Shown: in pieces, positions 36,701 through 43,686 of the stretch
How the letters are laid out: every line of letters begins with the position of its first letter
Numbering within the stretch: position 1 is the first letter of the stretch
Assembly: GCA_013388835.1 (NCBI GenBank)
Contig: JACAEL010000035.1
Location: 1-52,789, forward strand
Origin: Candidatus Thorarchaeota archaeon
GTDB taxonomy: Archaea > Asgardarchaeota > Thorarchaeia > Thorarchaeales > Thorarchaeaceae
Length of the DNA stretch: 52,789 nucleotides
Direction: 5' to 3'
Made by a program: the position numbers and the translations under genes
The notes under the pieces: generated by a model
Told to the model about the DNA's origin: nothing
The model's database searches: none
The model's input: only the letters and a program-made list of their open reading frames with translations

Positions 36701-37282
36701 GGGGTCAATGTGAGCCCTCTGCTCTACAATGTCCGCCACGGTCCAGACATCATAGAGAATGAGTAGCATACCATCGATCTGTTCAGAGTCACTGTGATGG
36801 ACATTCGTGTCCAGATCTGACAGACGGTACTTGAGCGATAGTGTGTTTCCAGTGCCAATAACATGCTGAGAAGACCTGTACTCGGTGAGCACCTGATGGA
36901 ACTCCGCCCATGTCGCGTTTCGTTCCGAGAAGACCACCTCGTTGACTCCCGTCCGCAGGGCATAGATAGCAATCCAAGGCTTCGCCTGCAACCAGTACTG
37001 AATGTCACTGAGTGAACTGACCGGGATGAGCACCACACCATTCACCCGGTAGGAGAGTATCTCGTGCACCGCGGTTGCTACTGCAGAGAGTATCTCGTCT
37101 CCGGGGTCATAGAATATGTATATGGGGGCGAGGTCATACCCCGGGAACGGCCTCGGAAAGATCTCCGGGGCGTCCTCAGGAAGCATCTGGCCTGCCATGA
37201 CTCCCTGAGGGATGATGCCAAACATGAACACAAGAACAAGACTCAGTGATAGGATCTGGACCTTGGACCGCTGTCTTCTCAT
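30710..37282 (-). CDS. Giant secreted protein with helical N-half and about 26 thrombospondin-type-3 repeats
   Basis: About 2190 aa. Signal peptide (VQILSLSLVLVFMFGIIPQG). Residues 40-280 form a mixed domain, and about 280-1150 are long amphipathic, Leu/Ile/Asp-rich helices with no recognised family. From about 1190 to 1980 come some 26 calcium-binding DxDxDGxxD loops, for example DTDDDGLSDEYEE, DTDGDGLSDGEEI, DSDNDGLTDFEEF and DSDLDGLLDGAEY, spaced about 25-40 residues as in thrombospondin type 3 arrays. A beta domain follows, then a membrane helix (LVALAGGVVGLVVVLGVV) and a cytoplasmic tail with a run of nine Gly and a Lys/Ser-rich end (KSTKSTKKGASKAGKKGG). ATG at 37282 follows GGTGAG by 7 nt. 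First gene of the two-gene operon. A calcium-stiffened surface stalk is likely. Confidence 0.92.
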   Translation of the reverse strand: MRRQRSKVQILSLSLVLVFMFGIIPQGVMAGQMLPEDAPEIFPRPFPGYDLAPIYIFYDPGDEILSAVATAVHEILSYRVNGVVLIPVSSLSDIQYWLQAKPWIAIYALRTGVNEVVFSERNATWAEFHQVLTEYRSSQHVIGTGNTLSLKYRLSDLDTNVHHSDSEQIDGMLLILYDVWTVADIVEQRAHIDPKYDRASKDLKSMAIKLYGDNMQEFVGRTLEPVDIVGEEDPEALARRTEEMWARHAPRLEKAAYEMRLDGSLEELPLADLPSDFSPMVKLSSPAELASTDFILGEIPLFSALNGPIGEIIDVLLDVLMDEGQTVISIPSDVMDSLAEAFEVIEPLIGIVSDFDADSPLKSVIDALASEFPFIEEYKDYLNILLKALFNLRGDWGDLVEILLELVEALLPEVIPSEVTDFLFDLLGVGSSLSTLIDEVISEGKGVFDTLFGFFTKNALQAVLNKTLTATLSLLPSQVSTLLPRLVAFVSSAIDFLTTKDFGRFVEAVGDDLLSLIPDISGYETVVEQIMSVFNMAMTAAGLVDSFDADTIVELVKQMLNELVPSGMVTDVETFARSLLNITKVYKESPAPDLNSFKTQLLSVVEAATSGDVSTQMRQLIRDVITLLAGFYIDGFDKNQLPDLFEIAEGLINELVPASHGAFTLSDAADLIEAFNDAVRPILGIIAMVSDSDSLKQMVSKTVSGFESELGNLPQMIMHAIEYLDIEDYLASLPDVEEVLSTVSEIAGGVINLIQFAKDQSFQGIMQSLLMSAGSLLGTFPSFDQVPLDPVLTLLKSFFPKAFGIDPQSAPSATEVINQIMAAASPYLSGIIDPSLLQTILEFFMDIKGIFTDGVKWMVGKILDWLTGMLDPLFDELESMIEGLFAGMNDLLGYSTTLPIGLGEWSLFDLSIALGIRAEFNIDLTPLSDLITSMIFDARSTFSISNIGDFFKVIFSFFEITPQFYAELGVCGFDSSKNAILGLLMEMFGLEFSFEGSAKFVLNLFTFRNGMFEWEDFMRVVEWALHIKIALGKTFTLADIFTAGLGGGALAAVMEFLGLDMISITIWLAVELDIVKKAASAIAPEVSTLTLAVTFGISIHIPLDLLIVAIIIDGSLEIILTFFQDLSSNDPMKITLRLMFTVKVTFRFLFFDDDASWTWEPGGPWDLSPKKTDEEFQKSGVGFDTDDDGLSDEYEESVPGLDPNNPDTDGDGANDKLEVQTMYTDPVNPDTDGDGLLDGEEWDLGTNPRNQDTDWDDLTDYEEVRVYGTSPFAQDTDGDHLTDAYEVYTRWDLTECTPTVEYVVIGGVKYDDHTDPLNPDTDGDTLLDGQEGPGGAYYGLDSLYNETAGSGSDPSPLIFNYGYTHPLDADTDDDSYLQLYNGDIDHMLNTRLHPAGTEGQEWPMNDGAEVRGFDIILYDDEGEPYDKHVYTNPCNPDTDGDTGVSEADRTNPPPGAWLNSDGYELCLDPPSDPTDGDSDDDGLLDGLEGVLRQDSNHTFYLDADTDDDGLPDMTDLLLGTDPLSPDTDLDMVADGDEFFRYGTSPTVFDSDFDGLSDGEELFFWHSNPMADDSDGDSLSDGFEVLYTGSDPMDEDSDNDGLTDFEEFFVYYTDCFVYDTDGDGLSDGEEIKTYLCDPLNWDTDMDSITQPNEYGDMTWPMSDYDEVMLYHTNVTSPDSDLDGLDDAIELYLASGLIPYMDPVLLDPLDKDTDDDWLADGSELFLENVTGIIYPYQIPAVRLRYNTSPVVFDSDNDTLSDYQEVVVFNSNPSNNDTDNDTISDWYEIWVYNTSALQADTDGDGLYDDEETLTEIWPYGSWPPENWSTGIGEGDNGTIGGYVPPFYLAGFSDMPPPVVLAQALYATSATDPDSDNDGLPDGAEVLFYESDPMDTDSDNDGIPDTLEFDTDFDGLPDGIEFGLGLQGTMGGGIMNPDSDLDGLLDGAEYYVYGTSPLKMDTDKDGYSDGLEVSLGLDPLTFTSKHDFELALAVMRGVSTIRVMIPLTGARTYQDTQVSVANFTPFQDVWFRYNNGTGWSNNISLSYNPAAGMWQSTGHRWSTGNISLEVYGRNYTGVIHATTAHFVVLPGDTPFPWHLVALAGGVVGLVVVLGVVDHKTKKVRGTFRWLGRKVLRRGGAPSKGKSADGGGGGGGGGDGGVTEGSTEEAESDSKAKSTKSTKKGASKAGKKGGV

Positions 37283-37591
37283 CGATAGACTCACCTGCAA
37301 TTGATACCCGATATGGAGTGCTCTGAAGCAGCTTGGACACTTGCTCTACCAAGACTCATGTTCGTGGTGGCTCAAACAAGGTCTGCGGCAACTTGACCGA
37401 ACACTCTCACTATCAGGCAACTGAGCGCAAACAAGATGAGCGGTTATTTCGAACGGATATAACGCTTTTGGACAGGCTCCTTCAGACAGCGTGAGCTTGG
37501 GAGAGTGCACATTCTGTGACCGATGACGCGGAACTGGATGGACACAGGTCTGACTGTACCGAGTCCTCTGCAGCACGCCCAACCGATTTGA
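37283..37591. other. Intergenic region upstream of the giant-gene operon
   Basis: About 310 bp before repeat copy C. No gene was recognised. The promoter of the giant-gene operon should be here: on the minus strand the A/T-rich stretch around 37455-37465 (AAAGCGTTATATCC) is a TATA-like candidate, though about 180 nt from the start codon, so the assignment is weak. Confidence 0.3.
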
Positions 37592-37777
37592 CCGTTCATT
37601 CTCAGTTAGACAGAATTGGACACAGGCATCCTGTCACTCCCAGAAGACGGCACTGGGGTCACTCCTCGAGGTCTCGTGAGGTGTCGAGCCGACCTCGAGC
37701 TCTCCGTTCCCACACGGAAGTGTACATGCACCACGCAGCGATGTCTAAGACCGTCCAACTTCTGGGCAGCTGCTGCT
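37592..37777 (+). repeat. Dispersed repeat, copy C (plus orientation)
   Basis: Begins CCGTTCATTCTCAGTTAGAC and ends GGGCAGCTGCTGCTAG. The core is nearly identical to copy B (5727-5942), 32 kb away, with only scattered substitutions; they fall in all codon positions of the open frames, so the repeat does not look protein-coding. The inverted repeat CGAGGTC / GACCTCG is intact. It lies between the giant-gene operon and the 7TM/longin-like gene. Confidence 0.85.
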
Positions 37778-37996
37778 AGCCCATGCAATGTCCGTGTCCA
37801 TCGGGACCGTGTCAGTTGCTACCAGTGGGCTGGACGTGTGTAGAAGGACCATACGTCAAGCGCTACAATGTCTCGGTACCCATGCATACGTATGAACCGC
37901 CACGTCATTCATAGATAGCTGGAAGGTCCGACGAGGAGTCATGGTACGGGCAGCAAAGGTTCGGCGAAGGACTGCATAGGTACGGCCACCTTGACA
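37778..37996. other. Intergenic region after repeat copy C
   Basis: About 220 bp with no gene, hairpin or clear promoter seen. Confidence 0.3.
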
Positions 37997-38086
37997 CTAG
38001 GAGAAGTACTGGCGAACAAGCCCCTCAGCATTCCCAAAGGCCGCCACATTGCCATCAAACCGGTCCAGTGCATCGCGATACTCGCT
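37997..38086 (-). pseudogene. Severed C-terminal end of the longin-like domain beyond an in-frame TAG
   Basis: Directly after the TAG at 38087-38089, the same frame stays open for 29 codons to a second TAG (37997-37999). The translation, SEYRDALDRFDG followed by NVAAFGNAEGLVRQYFS, is the expected last part of the longin/roadblock-like domain: F-x-x-x-Y, a short loop with D-G, and a final helix A-x-x-L-V-x-x-Y-F. The homologue in this window ends LFADQFVQRY ... ASQLVYTAF, which aligns with EAFSLAF, the stop, and this segment. A change of 38089 from C to A on the plus strand (GAG to TAG) would explain the stop. Confidence 0.7.
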
Positions 38087-39067
38087 CTAAAACGCCAGGC
38101 TGAATGCCTCGAGGCGGTAGCGAAGCTCTGGGATTGACCTCTGAGCCACCAGCATGGAAACGAAGTGCTTTCTGCGGTGAAAGAGGATGGTTCTCTTACC
38201 GTACTCTATCTCATCGAGTCCTCCTGAGTCGGCCAGGATCTCCCCGATGAGAGTATTGATACCGCTGATTGCCCCGGCAACAAGCATACCGTCCTTCGAG
38301 TCCGTGTCTTCCGTGCCTGACTTGTCGTCAAAACGCCGAAACCTGAAGTCTACGATGGGGAGGGATGCCTCAGAGCCCATCACCAGCAGGCGGTCCAGAG
38401 AGAGCAGCCAGCTCAAGTCCTCTGCCGAAGGTATTCCGCGCCATGAGTAGCTTATCATCAACGACCCAGCCAGAACCAACGCGTTCTTTGCCATGAAGAC
38501 CTCAGGGACACCCCACAAGACCAGCATGAAGTTTGCAAACCCGCTCATGGCAAATCCAACGCCAAAGTAGAGCTCCGGAAACGTCTTCCGCGCGGTCTCC
38601 AGTTCCATTACACGCTCGATGTACGTGTATGTCACATAGACAATCGCGATGGACAGTCCCACGAACACTAGCCACGTTGGACCCCCAGTGAACATGGGCA
38701 CCAGTGACACTATGGTATAGGCCACACTAATGAGAAACACATAGTACTTGCCTATCCCAACGAAGGCAAGGTCCGACTCCATAGAGTACACGAGGTACAG
38801 GATTCCACCAATCCATACGAATGTCCCGACTGCAGACAGGTAGCTCGCTTGTACATAGGGCGCATAGAGGTAGTCCATGTTGGTCATGAATGTGTACACG
38901 GCAAAGGTCGCGAAGTATGCTGAGAGACCGCCCGCCCCAGACACGCGTCCGGGCCGCTTCTTGTAGAAACCATAGGATATCACCACTAGTACAGACGCAG
39001 TCAGGAATGTGAATCCCACATTGACGTCCCGTATCACGATAGATGCAAGGTCGAGCTGCATATCCAT
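38087..39067 (-). CDS. Seven-helix membrane protein with longin/roadblock-like C-terminus, interrupted by TAG (locus 2)
   Basis: 326 aa up to the TAG. Residues 1-215 form seven helices (VNVGFTFLTASVLVVISYGF; LSAVGTFVWIGGILYLVYSM; TWLVFVGLSIAIVYVTYTYI; and others). A soluble domain from about 220 (LSWLLSLDRLLVMGSEASLP) contains DGMLVAGAISGINTLIGEIL, IEYGKRTILFHRRKHFVSML and SIPELRYRLEAFSLAF, where it stops in the middle of a helix; the rest of the domain continues in frame (37997-38086). It has the same architecture as the protein at 6948-8048. It is divergent from the pseudokinase-like gene at 39197, with 129 bp shared promoter space. Either a truncated gene, a sequencing error, or a readthrough codon. 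TAG is a normal stop for about a third of the genes here, so general recoding is unlikely. Confidence 0.8.
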   Translation of the reverse strand: MDMQLDLASIVIRDVNVGFTFLTASVLVVISYGFYKKRPGRVSGAGGLSAYFATFAVYTFMTNMDYLYAPYVQASYLSAVGTFVWIGGILYLVYSMESDLAFVGIGKYYVFLISVAYTIVSLVPMFTGGPTWLVFVGLSIAIVYVTYTYIERVMELETARKTFPELYFGVGFAMSGFANFMLVLWGVPEVFMAKNALVLAGSLMISYSWRGIPSAEDLSWLLSLDRLLVMGSEASLPIVDFRFRRFDDKSGTEDTDSKDGMLVAGAISGINTLIGEILADSGGLDEIEYGKRTILFHRRKHFVSMLVAQRSIPELRYRLEAFSLAF

Positions 39068-39196
39068 CCGACGCTCCAGAATCGTGCAGTCGTTTCATCT
39101 CAGATTCCGTTATAAGGTATTAGCACATAGGAGTGTAAGAGTCCGGGAAATAGGGAACACTTTTCAGACCTGACGTTATTCGGATGCCCACAGGAA

Positions 39197-41467
39197 GTGG
39201 ATGGCTTGAAGCGAATGGACTCCGAGTCCCTCAGAATGGGAGTCGGTATGCTGGCGATGGGTTCACTGGGGGTCCTATTCATCGCTGCAGAAGTGCCATG
39301 GAACACTCCAAGTGCGGCGACGGCAGTGTACTCGGTGCTCGCATTCCTCTGTATCACGATGACAGTGTGCAGCGCGAGCCGCATGAGGATTGACAGGTCA
39401 CCCCACCACGGCGTGTTCGCAGCAGGCACAGCACATGCAGCGATTGTGTTGGGTGGTGCAAGCATCTTCTACCTGTACAACCACGAGGGTCCTGCACTCC
39501 ATGCAACCACCCCGGGGATAGCCCTCAATCTTGTCGCTCTTGCGACCACCGGGCTCATAATGATGCTTCATGCCAGACTGCAGTCCAGTCCACAGCGGAA
39601 TGAGTCCGTATGGATGACACGGAGGGCCCTTGGTACGCTGATTGCTGTCCCAACCGCACTGTTCGTTGTCGCGATGGCCTTCTTCAGGCAGCCTTTCCCG
39701 CCCTGGCTGTTTCTGTCTGTCGGCTACTTGGTTGGTGGGGTGGCAGTCTTCGCATACCTAGCGGCCGCAATCATCATGTATCGTCAATATCGGACTACTG
39801 CTTCGAGCGAGTCGATACGACTGAGCGTGTCGTTCGTACTACTTGCCGGGGCCGCCGCATCACACATGTCAATCATGCATTCGCCATCGTTTCTCTGGCT
39901 TGCCATGGTCACATTGATGGCAATCTCGTTTGTAATCGCGATTGTCGCAAAGGGATACACCTTCTTGGTAGATGTGGGAGTGGAAAGGAATAGCGCATAC
40001 CTGATCTCGGTGTCAATCAGCGCACTGGTCGTCCTCCCATTTCTAACTTCAGTACTACTGCAGGCATTAGTCCCAGTCTATTCACATGTCGACGTGGGCG
40101 CCGCCGCTGCCATTCATCTGGCAGGAGTCGTTCTCACCGGCAGCCTTGCATATGCCACGTTCGTCAGGTCGAGGACACTCAGCTCGCAGAACCTCAGTAT
40201 AGTCATTATGATGCTGCTGACATGGTCAGTGTCAGAACTGGCGATGGCCCTGATATATGCCGGCTCAATGCTCGGTGGACCTTCCGAATCCCTCATGCCA
40301 TATGTGACGGGAGCGCTGACCCTTGTCCTGTTCCTGTCGCTGGCAGTCCGGATTGTACTTAGACCACAAGTGACAAGAGCTCGCCATTCGGGCCTGTTCT
40401 ATCTGGCCGTCATGGCGGGCTACGCACTACTGGTTGTGGTCGCTGAAGCGTTTCAGCGGGTCATCGGCTCATCTCTTGGTGATGATCAGATTCGAAGACT
40501 GGACGCCAGTGTCCTCCTCGGACTTAGCTATGTGGGCCTATTCATTCTGCTCAGTCTGATTCTTCTCCTTGCGGGAAAGTGGGGAGGAACAGTGACCTTC
40601 GATGCAGCGGCCACGGGCGCAGTCGCAATATGGCTAGTGATGATGATAGCCAAGGCTAGCTTCTCACCCTACACGATTGGGTGGTGGGCCGGAGAGGTAC
40701 TGCTGGCATCGTCGTCAGCCATTCTTCCGTTTACGATGGTTCGTTCCCAGATACGTCACTCCTGGAATGATGAGGCCCTGCAGCGCAGCCAGGCTGCTCA
40801 GATCGCTCTTGTTGCAGAGATGGCCCTTGCACACCATCGCGCGACACTGGACACTCTGGAAGACCTGATTCAATGCAGAAACCCGACTGACGAGACACTG
40901 GCCTCACTGTCTGCGAGCATGAACGAGGTGTCACATGCTCATGACCTTGTCAGAGTCATCGATGCAATAGTCTCTGGACACCGGTTCTCGCCGGAGGTGT
41001 TGGAGCCACTCGACTTCGTTGGTTGCATCACAGAAGGGGTTGCGAAGCAGAGAGGAGGTGGGACTGTCGAGTACAAGGTGGACCGAAAGACAGGGGAGTG
41101 CGTGGTGATGGCCAACTCGTTTCTGTCTGAGGCAGTCCAGCTCTTCGTCAGCGGGGTGGTCACAAGGATAGGACCGGCGAAGAGCATAGGGGTCAACATG
41201 GTCAGTTCGTCCGTGGATGGCAGGCCGACCTGGAAAGCGACCATAACTCTCCGGCTGGACTCACCAGACGCGGAGTCCAAGAGGACGCTGTTGGAGAGAT
41301 ACGCCAGTCCTGGAAGCACCGGTGCGATAGAACTGGGCCTGGCGCAAAAGCTTGTAGAGATGATTGGAGGCCGGACACAAATGGGCATCGAATCGACCTC
41401 AACAGAGGCGCTTCGTGTGGTGTTTCACATAGAACTGCCGGCCGCGACTCCAAGCTCAGCAATGTGA
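39197..41467 (+). CDS. Sixteen-helix membrane protein with degenerate histidine-kinase-like C-terminus
   Basis: 756 aa. Residues 1-525 contain about sixteen hydrophobic helices and match no sensor family that I recognise. The C-terminal 230 residues follow the order of a histidine kinase: a DHp-like pair around LVAEMALAHHRATLDTLEDL (a His is present), a linker, and an ATPase-like region. In that region the N-box Asn is absent (ANSFLSEAVQLFVSGVV), the G1 motif is replaced by LDSPDAESK (no DxGxG), and only the G2 part persists (GSTGAIELGLAQKLVEMIGG). Hence ATP binding is doubtful and the protein looks like a pseudokinase. The start is GTG; an ATG at 39215 is possible. It is divergent from the 7TM/longin-like gene and precedes the small GTPase gene in the same direction. 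Confidence 0.78.
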   Translation: MDGLKRMDSESLRMGVGMLAMGSLGVLFIAAEVPWNTPSAATAVYSVLAFLCITMTVCSASRMRIDRSPHHGVFAAGTAHAAIVLGGASIFYLYNHEGPALHATTPGIALNLVALATTGLIMMLHARLQSSPQRNESVWMTRRALGTLIAVPTALFVVAMAFFRQPFPPWLFLSVGYLVGGVAVFAYLAAAIIMYRQYRTTASSESIRLSVSFVLLAGAAASHMSIMHSPSFLWLAMVTLMAISFVIAIVAKGYTFLVDVGVERNSAYLISVSISALVVLPFLTSVLLQALVPVYSHVDVGAAAAIHLAGVVLTGSLAYATFVRSRTLSSQNLSIVIMMLLTWSVSELAMALIYAGSMLGGPSESLMPYVTGALTLVLFLSLAVRIVLRPQVTRARHSGLFYLAVMAGYALLVVVAEAFQRVIGSSLGDDQIRRLDASVLLGLSYVGLFILLSLILLLAGKWGGTVTFDAAATGAVAIWLVMMIAKASFSPYTIGWWAGEVLLASSSAILPFTMVRSQIRHSWNDEALQRSQAAQIALVAEMALAHHRATLDTLEDLIQCRNPTDETLASLSASMNEVSHAHDLVRVIDAIVSGHRFSPEVLEPLDFVGCITEGVAKQRGGGTVEYKVDRKTGECVVMANSFLSEAVQLFVSGVVTRIGPAKSIGVNMVSSSVDGRPTWKATITLRLDSPDAESKRTLLERYASPGSTGAIELGLAQKLVEMIGGRTQMGIESTSTEALRVVFHIELPAATPSSAM

Positions 41468-41551
41468 TTACCTTTTGCATGACGGACTTGAGTATCGGAA
41501 AGCCTACACGGTATTCATTGCACGCATGTCGGCGAGTCCTGCATGGTCCGC

Positions 41552-41569
41552 CCAATATATCTCTATAAG
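41552..41569 (+). promoter_or_regulatory. TATA-like promoter of the small GTPase gene
   Basis: CCAATATATCTCTATAAG lies 53 to 70 nt upstream of the ATG at 41622 in an otherwise G/C-rich gap of 154 bp. With a transcription start about 25 nt downstream, the 5' leader would be about 30 nt. It indicates that the GTPase has its own promoter and is not only read through from the pseudokinase gene. Confidence 0.5.
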
Positions 41570-41621
41570 TACACCATTTCATTCTGAAACACGGACCCCG
41601 CCCTGAATCCGAGATGACGGA

Positions 41622-42245
41622 ATGATGATGCGAAAAGCCCCCAGACAGGTCAAGCTGGTTCTTGCAGGGGACGGCGGAGTGGGGAAGACGAGTATCCGAC
41701 GGCAATACCTCGGGAAGATATTCCGGGCATCCTACATTCCTACCATCGGAGTAGACTTCGCCCAGAAGTCAGTCCTCGTGGACGACACACCTGTGACTCT
41801 GATCATATGGGACATTGCAGGACAGCCGATGTTCAAGACACTGAGGAAGCGATACTACGAAGGCTGCAGCGCAATCGTCCTCGTCTATGCCATTGACAAC
41901 AGGGAGTCATTTGATAACGCGCTGAAATGGCTGGTCGAGGCATACGAGTTCATGGGCAAGCTGCCATCTGTGCTCATCCTCGGAAACAAGACGGACCTCC
42001 GTCAGACTGCCTCAAACAAGGGTTTGGTCTCTACTCTGGAGGGAGAGGAGTTTGCACTTCAGGTGGCCGACAGAATGGGTACCACGGTGTTGTTCCGGGA
42101 GACGACCGCAGTCACTGGAGAGGGCATAGAGGAGGCATTCACGGATGTCACCAGACTGGTGTTAAGCAGGTGCCGGCCATCCGACTCACTTGGACGCCGC
42201 TCCGACCCAGTCGAAAGGACAGATAACAGCTTCAGAGTGCGGTAG
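41622..42245 (+). CDS. Ras/Rab-like small GTPase
   Basis: 207 aa GTP-binding switch protein. G1 GDGGVGKTS (residues 16-24), G2 Thr in YIPTIGVDF, G3 WDIAGQ, G4 GNKTD (Asn122-Asp125). The G5 position reads TTAVTGEGIEEAF, where the usual S-A-K is T-A-V. The switch regions match Rab/Ras type rather than Arf or MglA type. The Gln of G3, needed for hydrolysis, is present. The last 25 residues (SRCRPSDSLGRRSDPVERT) are basic and lack a C-terminal Cys box, so no prenyl anchor is expected. Small Ras-like GTPases of this quality are abundant in Asgard archaea. Its neighbours are a pseudokinase-like protein and a longin-like receptor. It overlaps the end of the convergent DMT gene by 14 nt. Confidence 0.92.
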   Translation: MMMRKAPRQVKLVLAGDGGVGKTSIRRQYLGKIFRASYIPTIGVDFAQKSVLVDDTPVTLIIWDIAGQPMFKTLRKRYYEGCSAIVLVYAIDNRESFDNALKWLVEAYEFMGKLPSVLILGNKTDLRQTASNKGLVSTLEGEEFALQVADRMGTTVLFRETTAVTGEGIEEAFTDVTRLVLSRCRPSDSLGRRSDPVERTDNSFRVR

Positions 42246-43230
42246 CCTCCGTGATGCGAGGACTGGCTCGTCTGTGACTGGCTGGGAGGGCAGGTCCCTG
42301 CGTCGGCAATCTGGGACCCAACGTGCCAGTCTGCGTGGAAGGCCGCCAGTTTATTGCGAGGATCCCGACTATTATCAGGAGCAAGCCCACTACGAAGGTC
42401 CAGTAGAGGACTTCGGCCAAGAATATCACCGAGAGCAGGGTGCCAAATACCGGGACCATATTGATGAATACTCCGGACCTCGTGATCCCCAGCCCCTTGA
42501 TTGCTTCGAAGTACAGCAGGAAGCCGACGAATGTGGTTGCAACACCCAGAAACATGATGTGAAACCAGAAAGCCACATCAGCTAACACAGGCAGGCTCCA
42601 TGGCTGTTCCGGCACGGCTGCAATTCCAAACAGTAGTGTGCCGATTAGAATGCCACCCATGTTTGTCTCAGCAGGACTCAGTCGCTTCATCGCCGCCTTT
42701 CCAATCGAGGAGTACACCCCCCATATGATCATTGCCAGCACGATGATGATGTTACCCAATAGATACTCCGGGTTGTACTCAACCAGCGCGGTGATGCCTA
42801 TCACAAATGCGACCCCCACAAAGCTGACCACAAAGCCTCCGTACTGCCATCGTCGTGGCAGGCGCTCCTTGTGAACCAGACGAGCAAACAGACTGACAGT
42901 CGCAGGATTGATGCCAGCTATTATGGACCCCTGTGCAGCAGTGGTGTATCTCATGCCTGTCAAGAAGAAGACGCCGTAACCAAACACACCTGTCAGACCC
43001 ACACCCAGCAGCAGAAGCAGGTTAGATCGGCTGAACATGACATGGAAGTCTGTACGTCGATACAAGAGCAGTCCCGCAAAGAGCACTGTCGCCACAAGAA
43101 AACGGAAGAAACCGATGGTCATCGGAGGTGCTCCCAGCACGGACACCAAGACCTTCGCGGACACCCATGAACCGCCCCATGTGAACATCGCCAGCACCAT
43201 CAGCAAATAGAGTCTTGTCTCGCGTGGCAT
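42232..43230 (-). CDS. EamA/DMT-family membrane transporter
   Basis: 332 aa with ten membrane helices in two similar halves, as in the drug/metabolite transporter superfamily. First half: LYLLMVLAMFTWGGSWVSAK at the start (W-G-x-x-x-x-x-K/A) and IGFFRFLVATVLFAGLLLYR. Second half: IIVLAMIIWGVYSSIGKAAM, MNMGGILIGTLLFG-type segment and LLYFEAIKGLGITRSGVFIN, VPVFGTLLSVIFLAEVLYW. The C-terminus after the tenth helix is short and hydrophilic. It probably exports a small metabolite or amino acid; no substrate can be named. It stands convergent with the GTPase gene. Confidence 0.92.
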   Translation of the reverse strand: MPRETRLYLLMVLAMFTWGGSWVSAKVLVSVLGAPPMTIGFFRFLVATVLFAGLLLYRRTDFHVMFSRSNLLLLLGVGLTGVFGYGVFFLTGMRYTTAAQGSIIAGINPATVSLFARLVHKERLPRRWQYGGFVVSFVGVAFVIGITALVEYNPEYLLGNIIIVLAMIIWGVYSSIGKAAMKRLSPAETNMGGILIGTLLFGIAAVPEQPWSLPVLADVAFWFHIMFLGVATTFVGFLLYFEAIKGLGITRSGVFINMVPVFGTLLSVIFLAEVLYWTFVVGLLLIIVGILAINWRPSTQTGTLGPRLPTQGPALPASHRRASPRITEATAL

Positions 43231-43487
43231 ACACTAGTCCTCTGCTGGGCCAGGTGTGCTGCAGACCGACGTTTAAACTGGATGCAGTTGGCAAGCTCAA
43301 AACCGGATTGGCAGCATATCCATCCCCCGCGGGCAGGCTCTGCTCTTGAGCACAAGCCTCTCATCCAGCCCGGCGCACTTCGCGAGACCCCACTGGCCAC
43401 TCGTTCAGCACCTCGGTCTGACCTTGCCACCACTGCGTAGATAGAGACAATGCCCACGAGAGTGAACACCGTGATGAGCATGCTCAA
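43200..43487 (-). CDS. Possible small membrane protein
   Basis: Up to 95 codons. The first 35 residues look protein-like: MLITVFTLVGIVSIYAVVAR is a good membrane helix followed by SDRGAERVASGV. The rest is Cys/Arg-rich, overlaps the start of the DMT gene and is not convincing. There is no clear ribosome-binding site. It could be a short true gene whose 3' part is decayed, or chance. Confidence 0.25.
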   Translation of the reverse strand: MSMLITVFTLVGIVSIYAVVARSDRGAERVASGVSRSAPGWMRGLCSRAEPARGGWICCQSGFELANCIQFKRRSAAHLAQQRTSVCHARQDSIC

Positions 43488-43686
43488 GAAGCGTCACTGG
43501 GGCCGTCTCAGTCTCAGACATGACGTGACCCAACACAGGGAACTGCTGGTCCTAGCGGTCTTTCACAATACTGAGCACGTAGACTTCCTAGAGTGTGCTG
43601 GAAGGTGGCTCTCTCAACAATATCGCAGGAAAGTCAACGTTTATTAGCGAGTGTGCATGAGGTTTGCACAACCGAAGGGATACACC
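43231..43686. other. Divergent intergenic region between DMT transporter and thioredoxin genes
   Basis: About 455 bp. It contains the weak small frame on the minus strand described above, and a TATA-like CGTTTATTAGC (43638-43648) that fits the thioredoxin gene. The stretch GAAGCGTCACTGGGG near 43480 resembles the core of the dispersed repeat but the similarity does not continue. Confidence 0.4.

Noticed and set aside
38087-38089. Genome-wide amber recoding (pyrrolysine) as explanation of the in-frame TAG
   Set aside because: About ten other intact genes in this window end at TAG, so the codon is an ordinary stop here.
43478-43580. Possible fifth copy of the dispersed repeat
   Set aside because: Only about 15 bp (AAGCGTCACTGGGG and flanks) match the core; ends and inverted repeat are absent.
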